Assembly: GCF_900100255.1 (NCBI RefSeq)
Contig: NZ_FMTS01000008.1
Span: forward strand, 62,001-126,000
From: Asticcacaulis taihuensis
GTDB taxonomy: Bacteria; Pseudomonadota; Alphaproteobacteria; Caulobacterales; Caulobacteraceae
Reading direction: 5' to 3'
Length of the DNA stretch: 64,000 bases
Part shown: positions 26,500 to 34,629 of the stretch, one piece after another
How the letters are laid out: each line of letters begins with the position of its first letter
How positions within the stretch are numbered: the stretch's first letter is position 1
Notes under the pieces: generated by a model
Seen by the model: the letters and a program-made list of their open reading frames with translations, nothing else
The model's database searches: none
Told to the model about the DNA's origin: nothing
Position numbers and translations under genes: made by a program

Positions 26500-27419
26500 A
26501 CAGCGTCCGTGTCGGCGGCTGGCTCGGCCGGCGTGTTCGTCCGCGGAGACTTCTTCGCTCCCTTCGCCTTGCGTTTCACCACCCGCCGCACCTTGACGAC
26601 CTTGCTGGCCTTGCGGCCCTGTTCAAGCATCATCTCCACCTGGATTTGCTGGATTTCAGTCAGGCGCTCCCATTGCCGGTTAAGCAGGTGGTCCACCTTT
26701 TCGTGGAGATGGCGAATCTCCAGTTCGGCTTTCAGATTGACCTTGTATTCATTCAGCGCCCGCAGACGATCCTTGGCTTCGGTTCGCCTCTGGCTCATCA
26801 TGATCACCGGCGCCTGCAGGGCAGCGATCGTCGAAAGCACCAGATTCAACAGGATAAAGGGATAGGCGTCAAAGGCGTTCTTTTGCCCAAGCGCCACATT
26901 GATAACCATCCAGACGCCCAGAAAAGCACTGAAAGAGATGATGAAGGTCCAACTCCCACCGAAGCTGGCCACCCGATCTGCGACCCTGTCCCCCAGCGTC
27001 CGGGTTTCGTCGTAGTCCTCTTCAATATTCTCGGCCAGGGTATCGTGGGTGCGGAGAGATTCAACAACATCCCCCTCAAGAGTCGAAAGTTCCCCCCGTT
27101 CATTAACCAGCAATTCCGAGATATAACGACCACGATACTCATCCACGGATTTACGGCTGATATAGTCATCAGAGCCGATTTGCGGGTGGTCCATACGGAT
27201 ATAATCGACGAGGGTCGGGCGCAGATCGTCAATGCGCACGGCGTCCTTCTTTTTCAGGGTCGTGCCGGAAATGGCATCGCGCAGGCGCAGGGCCTTGACC
27301 TTCGCCTCGGAAATGCTGTGGCTCATGGCTTCGGCCATGGCTTCCGTTTCAGCCATGTGATCCGAAGGGACGGTCGTGTCTGTGTTGTCCGTACCTGATG
27401 TCAGTGTGCCTGCTGTCAT
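26496..27419 (-). CDS. DUF1003 membrane protein
   Basis: A 307-residue protein. The centre is the DUF1003 domain: LGDRVADRVASFGGSWTFII, then two membrane helices (SFSAFLGVWMVINVAL and YPFILLNLVLSTIAALQAP) with the conserved MMSQRRTEAKDRLRA after the second. An N-terminal cytoplasmic region of about 130 residues and a coiled-coil, basic C-terminus (KVVKVRRVVKRKAKGAKK) flank it. Function is unknown. The start at 27419 has GGGAGAGGG about 4 bases upstream. Confidence 0.82.
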   Translation of the reverse strand: MTAGTLTSGTDNTDTTVPSDHMAETEAMAEAMSHSISEAKVKALRLRDAISGTTLKKKDAVRIDDLRPTLVDYIRMDHPQIGSDDYISRKSVDEYRGRYISELLVNERGELSTLEGDVVESLRTHDTLAENIEEDYDETRTLGDRVADRVASFGGSWTFIISFSAFLGVWMVINVALGQKNAFDAYPFILLNLVLSTIAALQAPVIMMSQRRTEAKDRLRALNEYKVNLKAELEIRHLHEKVDHLLNRQWERLTEIQQIQVEMMLEQGRKASKVVKVRRVVKRKAKGAKKSPRTNTPAEPAADTDAV

Positions 27420-27548
27420 GCACCCTCTCCCCAAACCCGCAGCCAAAGCTGTTTGCCGCTTAAGGCGTCGCTATAAGAATTTCATGACTTTTCAAAGACA
27501 ATTTCGTTGGCCGTCTTATTTTCAGCGCTGGCAGATTTTGTCAGCTAC

Positions 27549-27577
27549 TTGACGCAAGCGCAGCATTTGCGCATATA
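27549..27577 (+). promoter_or_regulatory. Sigma70-type promoter of the metX-metB unit
   Basis: TTGACG at 27549-27554 and CATATA at 27572-27577 with a 17-base spacer. The expected transcription start falls at about 27583-27586, right at the first base pair of the riboswitch, which supports both calls. Confidence 0.65.
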
Positions 27578-27584
27578 GGCCTTA

Positions 27585-27725
27585 CTCATCGAGACCAGCC
27601 GAGGGAAAGGCCCGACGACGCTGGGGCAACCGCCAGATATCTGGTATGGTGCCAACTCCTACGGGGCTGCCCAAGCTTTCGCGTTTTTGCGAAAGCGATA
27701 AAGCAAGAAAGCCCTGACAGATGAG
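27585..27725 (+). promoter_or_regulatory. SAM-I-type riboswitch (S-box) upstream of metX
   Basis: P1 is CTCATC at 27585-27590 with GATGAG at 27720-27725. P2 is CCAGC/GCTGG around a GAGGG...GGCCCGACGAC kink-turn core. The conserved GGGGCAACCGCC follows, then the P3 hairpin CCAGATATCTGG and the invariant GGTGCCAACTCC. A strong hairpin CTTTCGC...GCGAAAG lies at 27677-27696 in the P4/linker region. These are the hallmarks of the S-box. SAM binding should shut off the methionine genes. No terminator is obvious, so control of translation is likely. It stands 87 bases before the metX ATG. Confidence 0.88.
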
Positions 27726-27812
27726 AGACGAGACATGATCCGCCTTTGCGCGGGTGCGTCCCCTTCTCTCGACTGGTCACGATGATTATCTAAACCCGTG
27801 ACCGGACACACC

Positions 27813-28796
27813 ATGAACGCTCTCACCTTTTCAGCGCCCGACCTGATTGGCACCGATATCATCGCTCCTATTCCCGCCGATTTCCGCCTGCAAAGCGGCA
27901 TGAAGCTGGAACAAGAGGATGTGGTCGCGCGGCTCTATGGCCCGAAGGACGCGCCTATGGTGGTGGCCGCCGGCGGCATTTCGGCCGGTCGCGTGCTGTT
28001 CGCCAAGGAAGACACCACCGACACCGCCCCCGGCTGGTGGGAAGGCGTCGCCGGTCCGGGCGAAGCGCTCGATCTCAACCGTTTCCGAGTTCTTTCCATC
28101 GAATTTGCCCCGCGTCTGCCGGCCAGCCAGGTCTATACCATCACTACGCATGATCAGGCGCGACTGGTAAAGCTGCTGCTCGATCAGATCGGCGTCGAGA
28201 AAATCTACAGCTTTATCGGCGCCTCCTATGGCGCCATGATCGGCCTGGCCTTTGCGGAGCTCTATCCGGATGCCGTCGAGCGCCTGTGCGTGATCTCCGC
28301 CGCCCACCGTGCCCATCCGATGGCGACCGCCTTCCGCGGCCTGCAACGCCGCCTGCTGCAATTCGGAAAAGAGACCGGCCGGCCGCAGGATGGCATCTCC
28401 CTGGCCCGGCAACTGGCCATGACGACCTATCGTTCCGACGCCGAATTTTCCGAACGCTTCGACGGCCCGCCGCCTGAAGCGGCCGGCGGCAACTATGTCG
28501 TCTGCGGCTATCTGCGCGCCCGTGGTGACGCCTATACCGCCACCGACGTCAACCGCTGGATCTCTATGTCCGACAGCCTTGACCGCCACCGCGTCGATCC
28601 GTCGAAGATCAAGGCCAGGGTCTTCCTGGCCGCCGTTCCCACCGACCGGCTGGTGCCTTACGAAGACATGAAGGCGCTGCATGAAGCCTTGTCCGACAGC
28701 GTTTTCAACGACTTCCCCTCACTTTATGGTCACGATGCTTTCCTTAAGGAAATCAAGCTCGTTTCCGATATTGTTCGCACGTCTCTCGAAAAGTAA
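27813..28796 (+). CDS. metX: Homoserine O-acyltransferase, MetX type
   Basis: A 327-residue alpha/beta-hydrolase-fold acyltransferase. GASYGAMIGLAFAELYP near residue 135 holds the nucleophilic Ser; Asp is in VPTDRLVPYED and His in YGHDAFLKE near the end, completing the triad. It activates homoserine with succinyl- or acetyl-CoA for methionine synthesis. The GASYG elbow and short length resemble the homoserine O-succinyltransferase branch of MetX more than classical acetyltransferases (GGSMGG), but the donor is not certain. GTG at 27798 is an alternative start. The upstream SAM riboswitch and following metB-type gene confirm the pathway. Confidence 0.85.
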   Translation: MNALTFSAPDLIGTDIIAPIPADFRLQSGMKLEQEDVVARLYGPKDAPMVVAAGGISAGRVLFAKEDTTDTAPGWWEGVAGPGEALDLNRFRVLSIEFAPRLPASQVYTITTHDQARLVKLLLDQIGVEKIYSFIGASYGAMIGLAFAELYPDAVERLCVISAAHRAHPMATAFRGLQRRLLQFGKETGRPQDGISLARQLAMTTYRSDAEFSERFDGPPPEAAGGNYVVCGYLRARGDAYTATDVNRWISMSDSLDRHRVDPSKIKARVFLAAVPTDRLVPYEDMKALHEALSDSVFNDFPSLYGHDAFLKEIKLVSDIVRTSLEK

Positions 28797-28797
28797 C

Positions 28798-29967
28798 ATG
28801 TCCAAAGACTATCTCAAGAATGCCGGCCTCGGCACCAAGGTCATCAATATCGGCATCGATTCTGATCCGACGCATGGCGCGGTCATGCCACCGATCTACC
28901 TGACTACCAATTACAGCTTCGAGGGCTTCGGCAAGAAGCGGACCTACGACTATGGCCGGTCGGGAAACCCGAACCGCGACATCATCGCCGAGGTCATCGC
29001 CGAACTGGAAGGCGGCGTCGGCGCGGTGATGACCGCCTCCGGCCTGGCGGCGCTCGACCTCCTCTGGCAGGATCTGCCCGGTAATCGCCGCGTCGTCGTG
29101 CCGCACGATTGCTACGGCGGCACCCAGCGCCTGCTCAATGCTCGCGCCAGACAGGGCCTGATCAAGGTCGTCTATGTCGATCAGGGCGATGACGCGGCAA
29201 TCGAGGCCGCGCTGTCCGAACCGACCGCCCTGTTCCTGCTGGAGACGCCCTCCAATCCGCTGATGCGCCTGATCGATCTGGAAAAGCTGATCGCCCTGGG
29301 CCACAAGGCTGGCGCGAAAGTGGCCGTGGACAACACCTTCCTGTCGCCCGCCCTGCAAAACCCGGTCAGGTTCGGCGCCGATTTCGTCGTTCATTCGACG
29401 ACTAAATATATCAATGGCCACTCGGATGTGATTGGCGGCGCCTTGGTCTGCACCACGGCGGAAGACGTGACGCTCTATCGCTGGTGGGCGAACTGCGTCG
29501 GCGCCACCGCCGCCCCGTTCGACAGCTACCTGACCTTACGCGGTGTGCGCACCCTGTTCGTGCGCGTCCGCCAGCAGCAGCAATCGGCTCAGTCCGTGGC
29601 CGAGTTCCTTTATGCCCACCCAAAGGTCAAGACTGTCCACTATCCCGGCCTGCCCTCGCATCCGCAGCACGAACTGGCGAAAAAGCAGCAGGCCGGTTTC
29701 GGCGCCATGATGAGTTTCGAACTGGCCGGCGGGCTGGAAGCGGTCAAGCAGCTTTTCGATCATATCGAGCTGTTTTCGCTGGCGGAATCACTCGGTGGTA
29801 TCGAGAGCCTGATCGTCCATCCGGCCTCGATGACCCATGCCGCCATGTCGGCCGAAGCCCTGGCCACGGCCGGTATCAGCGACGGTCTCATCCGCCTGTC
29901 GATCGGACTGGAAGAAGCGCCCGACCTGATCGCCGCCCTCGAACGCGGGCTGGCGCAAATCGCCTGA
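28798..29967 (+). CDS. metB: Cystathionine gamma-synthase / O-acylhomoserine thiol-lyase family enzyme
   Basis: A 389-residue PLP enzyme of the Cys/Met metabolism family. Seen: PPIYLTTNYSFEGFGKKRTY, DYGRSGNPNRDIIAEVIAEL, the PLP-stacking CYGGTQRL, VDNTFLSPALQNP and the PLP-binding Lys in VVHSTTKYINGHSDVIGG, then ESLGGIESLIVHPASMTHA. It replaces the acyl group of the MetX product with cysteine (giving cystathionine) or sulfide; the two activities cannot be told apart by eye. Its ATG follows the metX stop by one base, so both are controlled by the riboswitch. Confidence 0.88.
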   Translation: MSKDYLKNAGLGTKVINIGIDSDPTHGAVMPPIYLTTNYSFEGFGKKRTYDYGRSGNPNRDIIAEVIAELEGGVGAVMTASGLAALDLLWQDLPGNRRVVVPHDCYGGTQRLLNARARQGLIKVVYVDQGDDAAIEAALSEPTALFLLETPSNPLMRLIDLEKLIALGHKAGAKVAVDNTFLSPALQNPVRFGADFVVHSTTKYINGHSDVIGGALVCTTAEDVTLYRWWANCVGATAAPFDSYLTLRGVRTLFVRVRQQQQSAQSVAEFLYAHPKVKTVHYPGLPSHPQHELAKKQQAGFGAMMSFELAGGLEAVKQLFDHIELFSLAESLGGIESLIVHPASMTHAAMSAEALATAGISDGLIRLSIGLEEAPDLIAALERGLAQIA

Positions 29968-30003
29968 CCATCATAAGGTGTCTGCCAAACAGGGAGATAC
30001 TTT

Positions 30004-30900
30004 ATGAGCAATCTGACGCGCCGGGCGGCTTTCGCCCTGGCCGGACTGGCGGCCACAACCCCGGCCCTGAATACGCCGGCAGCGGCGGCGACAGACATCC
30101 GTATGGCGCTTAAACCCTTTGCCTGTAATCTCGATACCTGGTTCATGGATACGCCGTTCGCCGGTCGTTTCGCGCTGGCGGCAAAAATCGGCTTCACACA
30201 GGTGGAGTTCTGGCCGGTGCGGCGTGCCAAGAATGAAGAGAGCATGGACGCCACGAAGGCCCGTGCCCTGCTTGATTCCAATGGCCTGACGCTTACACAA
30301 TACGCGCCCGCGGCGCCGAACTTTTCCGATCCGGCCAATCATGACGCCCTCACGGCCATGATCCGCGAGGCCATAGCCGACTCGGCCATTCTCGGTTGCA
30401 AGGCCATCACCCTGGTCGGGCATCACATTGTCGACGGAATGTCGCGCGAAGCCATGCTGAGCGGCTATACGACGGGCCTGATGCGGATCGCCCCGCTGCT
30501 GGAACAGGCCGGCCTGACGGCGCTTATCGAGCCATTCAATACAGTCAATCATCAGGGCCATCTGCTGAATGGTTCACGTCCGGCAGTGGCCATGCTGCAC
30601 GCCGTCAATTCGCCGATGATCAAACTGCAATGGGACTTCTACCATATGCAACTCGAAGATGGCGATCTGATCGAAAAGTTCACCGCCGCTATCGATCAGG
30701 TCGGCTACGTCCAGCTTGGCGATGTGCCCGGCCGTCACCAGCCCGGCACCGGCGAGGTCAATCATGTCAACCTGCTGAAAGCCATCCGGGCCGCCGGTTA
30801 TAAAGGACCGATGGGGCTGGAATATTACCCGCTCGACAACGACTACAAACGCGCTGTCAGCGACGCCATGGCCCTGTCTATAGCGGCCGGATTCGCTTGA
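30004..30900 (+). CDS. Sugar phosphate isomerase/epimerase family, hydroxypyruvate-isomerase-like
   Basis: A 298-residue protein with a Tat-like or Sec signal (MSNLTRRAAFALAGLAATTP) and a TIM-barrel body. Diagnostic segments are AAKIGFTQVEFW, ALIEPFNTVNHQGHLL, IKLQWDFYHMQLEDGDLIEK and VQLGDVPGRHQPGTGEVN, which contain the metal-binding Glu, Asp, His and Glu of the Hyi branch. Secretion is unusual for this family and suggests a periplasmic sugar-acid or sugar isomerase. GGGAGA lies about 8 bases before the start. The substrate is unknown. Confidence 0.8.
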   Translation: MSNLTRRAAFALAGLAATTPALNTPAAAATDIRMALKPFACNLDTWFMDTPFAGRFALAAKIGFTQVEFWPVRRAKNEESMDATKARALLDSNGLTLTQYAPAAPNFSDPANHDALTAMIREAIADSAILGCKAITLVGHHIVDGMSREAMLSGYTTGLMRIAPLLEQAGLTALIEPFNTVNHQGHLLNGSRPAVAMLHAVNSPMIKLQWDFYHMQLEDGDLIEKFTAAIDQVGYVQLGDVPGRHQPGTGEVNHVNLLKAIRAAGYKGPMGLEYYPLDNDYKRAVSDAMALSIAAGFA

Positions 30901-30923
30901 TTCCCTTTTCCGGCGCACGCCCC

Positions 30924-30954
30924 TTGTCAAATTCATATTGCGGCGCATTATAAT
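30924..30954 (+). promoter_or_regulatory. Possible promoter
   Basis: TTGTCA at 30924-30929 and a perfect TATAAT at 30949-30954, spacer 19 bases (long). It would serve the secreted protein gene starting at 30980, leaving a leader of about 20 bases. Confidence 0.4.
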
Positions 30955-30979
30955 CTGTATGGGTTAGATGGGGGTCTGC

Positions 30980-31873
30980 ATGAAAAAGGTTGTCATCGGC
31001 ATTCTGACCAGCGGCCTATTGGCCGCGCCGGCCTTTGCCAAAAAGGCGCCGCCCGCGCCGCCGCCCCTGCCTTCCGAAGAGGTCATCGCTGCCGAGCGCG
31101 CCTTTGACGCCTTCACCGCCGAACACGGCTTCAATGCCGGCTTCCATGAGTTCTCGGCGCCGGACGCCCTGACCTTCGGTCCCGCGCCGGAACGGACGCA
31201 CGACACAACCGCCGCTGCCCTAGCCGCCACTCCAAACGAGCCGCCTTCGCAACTCAGATGGTGGCCGGCGCGGCTCGGCATTTCGTCGTCTGGCGATCTC
31301 GCCTATGATCTCGGCGGCTGGACGTATGGCGACAATCCAGACGGCGGCTGGTTCTTCACGGTCTGGCAAAAGCAGGCGGACGGCTCATGGAAATGGCTGA
31401 TCGATACGCGCGCCGGCAGTGGTTCCGTTGATGCCCTGCCGCCGAAACAACCGACCTATACCGACTTCATTCCTCACGGCACAAGCGACAGCCCCGGCAC
31501 CGCCGCCGGCGAAATGATGGCCGCCGATGTCACGCTCAACAAGGCCCTGACCGTACAGGCCGCCACCACGGCCTATAATGGCTTCCTCGTGCCGCCGAGC
31601 ATAGCCAGCCAGGAGAGTGGCGCGCCGGCCCAGACGCTGGAATCCCGCCTGCCGATCCTCGATGCCCGTCCCCAGGGACTCGCCTGGACACCTGAGGGCC
31701 AGGGCGTCTCGAAGGCCGGTGATTTCGGCTATACTTGGGGACATTCCGCCACGGACAATCATGACGCCACCATTCAGGGCTACTATATCCGCGTCTGGCG
31801 CAAGGACGGCCCGAACGCTGCCGACTGGCATATCATCGCTGATATCTATCATCCGGTAAAACCCGCCGCATAA
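30980..31873 (+). CDS. Periplasmic protein with two NTF2/SnoaL-like domains
   Basis: A 297-residue precursor with signal peptide MKKVVIGILTSGLLAAPAFA, then a proline-rich stretch. Two similar domains follow: AERAFDAFTAEHGFNAGFHE with LGISSSGDLAYDLGGWTYGD and FFTVWQKQADGSWKWLIDTR, and a second around 180-297 with AGDFGYTWGHSATD, YYIRVWRKDGPNAADWHIIA. These are DUF4440/SnoaL-type cone folds. No catalytic function is evident. GATGGGGG lies about 6 bases before the start. A terminator follows. Confidence 0.7.
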   Translation: MKKVVIGILTSGLLAAPAFAKKAPPAPPPLPSEEVIAAERAFDAFTAEHGFNAGFHEFSAPDALTFGPAPERTHDTTAAALAATPNEPPSQLRWWPARLGISSSGDLAYDLGGWTYGDNPDGGWFFTVWQKQADGSWKWLIDTRAGSGSVDALPPKQPTYTDFIPHGTSDSPGTAAGEMMAADVTLNKALTVQAATTAYNGFLVPPSIASQESGAPAQTLESRLPILDARPQGLAWTPEGQGVSKAGDFGYTWGHSATDNHDATIQGYYIRVWRKDGPNAADWHIIADIYHPVKPAA

Positions 31874-31877
31874 CAAA

Positions 31878-31904
31878 AGCTCTCCGGAAAACCGGAGGGC
31901 TTTA
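31878..31904 (+). terminator. Rho-independent terminator
   Basis: AGCTCTCCGG and CCGGAGGGCT form a 10-bp stem (one G-T pair) with loop AAAA, followed by TTATCC, just after the stop at 31873. The T-tract is short. Confidence 0.65.
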
Positions 31905-31923
31905 TCCTGTAGATCAGGTCAAT

Positions 31924-32346
31924 TCATATCCGCGACAGCTTTACGTCGACATTCCCGCGCGTGGCGTTGGAATACGGGCAAACCTGGTGCGCGTCGTTAA
32001 TTAACTTATCAGCCACTTCCGGTGACAAGCCCGGCAGGGAAATCTTCAGCTCGACCGTAATGCCAAAGCCGTGGCTGATCTTGCCAATGCCGACGCTGGA
32101 TTCGATGTGGGTATCGGCCGGCACGGCGATCTTCTGGCCGGCGCCCACCGCTTTCAAGGCACCGATGAAGCAGGCGGCATAACCCATGGCGAACAGTTCT
32201 TCCGGATTTGTGCCGTCACCACCGGCGCCCCCCAGCTCCTTCGGCGTCGAGAGTTTCAGGTTTTGATTGCCCGCCGAGGCGGTGCCTTCGCGGCCGCCGG
32301 TGGCCTTGCCGTGGGCGGTGTACAGAACGGTTACAGATTCAGTCAT
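31924..32346 (-). CDS. ohr: Organic hydroperoxide resistance protein Ohr
   Basis: A 140-residue thiol peroxidase of the Ohr/OsmC family. The two catalytic cysteines lie in GYAACFIGALKAV (about residue 56) and HQVCPYSNATRGNVDV (about 126); the conserved Arg is present in TGGREGTASAGN. It reduces organic peroxides using lipoylated proteins. It is divergent from ohrR, with a shared operator between the genes. Confidence 0.96.
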   Translation of the reverse strand: MTESVTVLYTAHGKATGGREGTASAGNQNLKLSTPKELGGAGGDGTNPEELFAMGYAACFIGALKAVGAGQKIAVPADTHIESSVGIGKISHGFGITVELKISLPGLSPEVADKLINDAHQVCPYSNATRGNVDVKLSRI

Positions 32347-32380
32347 TGGTCAGTCTCCTTCGTTAAATTCAATAATGAAC

Positions 32381-32430
32381 AATTATATTGCGCACAATTT
32401 GATGTCAACTAAATTGTGCGCTATATAATT
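32381..32430. promoter_or_regulatory. OhrR operator between ohr and ohrR
   Basis: A 20-base arm (32381-32400, AATTATATTGCGCACAATTT) and its near-perfect inverted copy (32411-32430, 19 of 20 matching) flank a 10-base spacer. Each arm itself contains ATTG-x4-CAAT-like symmetry, as in known OhrR boxes. The site lies 35 bases before the ohr start and 24 before ohrR, so one operator can control both genes. Confidence 0.8.
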
Positions 32431-32453
32431 AAAAAAGTTTTGTGAGCCTAGCC

Positions 32454-32897
32454 ATGCCCGATACCTCCCCGCCAGAGCTGAAACTGGAAAACCAGATATG
32501 CTTCGCCGTCTATTCGGCGGCGCACGCTTTTGCACAGGCTTACAAACCGCACCTAGAGCCTATGGGCCTGACCTATCCGCAATACCTCGTCATGCTGCTT
32601 CTGTGGGACCAGGATGGCCGTTCGGTCAACGAGATCGCCCATCCCCTGCATCTCGATTCGGGCACCCTCACCCCCCTGCTCAAGCGCATGGAAAAGGCCG
32701 GACTGCTGACACGTGGCCGGGACGCAAAGGATGAACGCATCGTGCGTGTTCACCTGACTCCACAGGGCAAAAGTCTGAGGGAAAAGGCCCGCGCCATCCC
32801 GCAGGCCATACTGTGCGCCTCCGGCATGGAACTCGACGGCCTCATGGCTTTGCGTGAGGAAGTCAAGGCGCTCGGCCAATCCTTACGCGAAAAATAG
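32454..32897 (+). CDS. ohrR: MarR-family peroxide sensor OhrR
   Basis: A 147-residue winged-helix regulator. LENQICFAVYSAAHAFAQAY carries the peroxide-sensing Cys near residue 18; LTYPQYLVMLLLWDQDGRSV and LHLDSGTLTPLLKRMEKAGL form the HTH, and RDAKDERIVRVHLT the wing. A second Cys (ILCASG) near 120 may form a disulfide. It represses ohr until oxidised. ATG at 32454 is preferred over GTG at 32442, matching family N-termini. Confidence 0.93.
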   Translation: MPDTSPPELKLENQICFAVYSAAHAFAQAYKPHLEPMGLTYPQYLVMLLLWDQDGRSVNEIAHPLHLDSGTLTPLLKRMEKAGLLTRGRDAKDERIVRVHLTPQGKSLREKARAIPQAILCASGMELDGLMALREEVKALGQSLREK

Positions 32898-32983
32898 CCG
32901 AAAAAGACGCCTTGTCAGCCCGTTTCAATTGTCCTACAAAATAACCCAATCATAATACCGGACACCTCAGGGAGTTTTTTTCC

Positions 32984-34552
32984 ATGCGTCACTACGCAGT
33001 TTCCTTAACCGCGCTCGGCCTGGTCGCCTTTGGCTGGGCGGCCATGGCCAATGCCGCGACGCCTGTCACCCAGGTCACCGTCGATACGACCAAGCCCGGC
33101 GCGCCGATCAGCCGCCAGATCTTCGGACAATTCGCCGAACACCTCGGCACCGGCGTCTATGGCGGTATCTGGGTCGGCAAGGATTCGCCCATCCCCAATA
33201 CCCGTGGCATCCGCAATGATGTCGTAGCCGCCCTGAAGGCGATCAAGGTGCCGAACGTGCGCTGGCCCGGCGGCTGCTTCGCCGATGAATACCACTGGGA
33301 GAAGGGCATCGGCAAAGGGCCGCGCCCTGTCACGCTCAATTCCAACTGGGGCGGCGTGATCGAGCCTAACACCTTCGGCACCGACGAATATATGGACTTC
33401 CTGAGCCAGATCGGCGCCGCATCATATGTTTCGGCCAATGTCGGCTCCTCCACCCCGCGCGAAACCGCCGAGTGGCTGGAATATATGACCTCGGAAAAGG
33501 AAACGAGCCTGGCCATGGCGCGCCGCGAAAACGGTCACCCAGCGCCTTACGCCGTCAACTTCCTCGGCATCGGCAATGAAAGCTGGGGCTGCGGCGGCAA
33601 CATGACGCCGGAACATTATGCCGACGAGTATCGTGCCTTCTCGACCTACGCCAAGAACTACAATCCGGAACAGACGGGCGACAAGCGCATGATGAAGATC
33701 GCTTCCGGCGCCAATGTCGATGACTACAACTGGACCGAAACGGTCATGAAGGACACCCAAGGCAAGGAGATCGACGGCCTGTCGCTGCACTTCTATTCCG
33801 GCTTTGAAAACTGGCCGCCCTACCAGCCGGCCTCCGGTTTCGATGAGACCGAATACGCCAAGGTGATCAAGACCGCCCTGCGCATGGACGAACTGGTCAC
33901 CAAACATTCGGCCATCATGGACAAGTACGACCCACAAAAGAAGGTCGCGCTCGTCGTCGATGAGTGGGGTGCCTGGCTGAAGAACGAGCCCGGCACCAAT
34001 CCTGGCTTCCTCTTCCAGCAGAACTCGCAGCGCGATGCCGTCCTGGCCGCCGTGACGATCAATATCTTCACGCGCCACGCCGATCGTGTCCGCATGGCCA
34101 ATATCGCCCAGATGATCAACGTCCTGCAGGCCATGATCCTGACCGATGGCGACAAGATGGTGCTGACCCCGACCTATCACGTCTTCAAGATGTACGTGCC
34201 GTGGCAGGATGCCACCTTCCTGCCGGTCACCTATGACGCCGGTACCTATAGCCACGGCGGCGTCACCCTGCCGCGTGCCGATATCGCCGCCGCCAAGGCA
34301 AAAGACGGCAAGGTCTATGTCTCGATCACCAATATCGACCCGACACAGCCGCTGGAAGTTGACCTGGATGCCTTGGGCCTGAAGGCCAAATCTGCCTCCG
34401 GCCAGACCCTGACGGCGCCGAAGATCGACAGCATCAACACCTTCGACAAGCCGAATACGGTCGTGCCCAAGGCCATCTCAGCCACGGCCGAGGGCGGTAA
34501 ACTGGTGCTGAAGCTGGCGCCGGAATCGGTCACGGTCGTTTCGCTGGACTAA
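32984..34552 (+). CDS. Secreted alpha-L-arabinofuranosidase, GH51
   Basis: A 522-residue precursor with a signal peptide (cut after AAMANA). It has the GH51 core: SRQIFGQFAEHLGTGVYGGI, VRWPGGCFADEYHWEKGIG, GIGNESWGCGGNM with the acid/base Glu, and VVDEWGAWL with the nucleophile Glu, then a C-terminal beta domain. It releases arabinose from arabinan or arabinoxylan. Most GH51 enzymes are cytoplasmic, so export suggests plant-polysaccharide degradation in the periplasm. It is monocistronic with its own terminator. Confidence 0.93.
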   Translation: MRHYAVSLTALGLVAFGWAAMANAATPVTQVTVDTTKPGAPISRQIFGQFAEHLGTGVYGGIWVGKDSPIPNTRGIRNDVVAALKAIKVPNVRWPGGCFADEYHWEKGIGKGPRPVTLNSNWGGVIEPNTFGTDEYMDFLSQIGAASYVSANVGSSTPRETAEWLEYMTSEKETSLAMARRENGHPAPYAVNFLGIGNESWGCGGNMTPEHYADEYRAFSTYAKNYNPEQTGDKRMMKIASGANVDDYNWTETVMKDTQGKEIDGLSLHFYSGFENWPPYQPASGFDETEYAKVIKTALRMDELVTKHSAIMDKYDPQKKVALVVDEWGAWLKNEPGTNPGFLFQQNSQRDAVLAAVTINIFTRHADRVRMANIAQMINVLQAMILTDGDKMVLTPTYHVFKMYVPWQDATFLPVTYDAGTYSHGGVTLPRADIAAAKAKDGKVYVSITNIDPTQPLEVDLDALGLKAKSASGQTLTAPKIDSINTFDKPNTVVPKAISATAEGGKLVLKLAPESVTVVSLD

Positions 34553-34573
34553 ATACCTGCCTGCATAATGAAG

Positions 34574-34609
34574 AAAGCCCCCGCCGGTATTGCCAGCGGG
34601 GGCTTTTTG
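34574..34609 (+). terminator. Rho-independent terminator of the arabinofuranosidase gene
   Basis: AAAGCCCCCGC pairs with GCGGGGGCTTT across a loop of about 11 bases and is followed by TTTTTG. Strong; it could also act in the reverse direction for the converging Hpt gene. Confidence 0.85.
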
Positions 34610-34629
34610 TTTCCAGATTCAGCGGGAAA

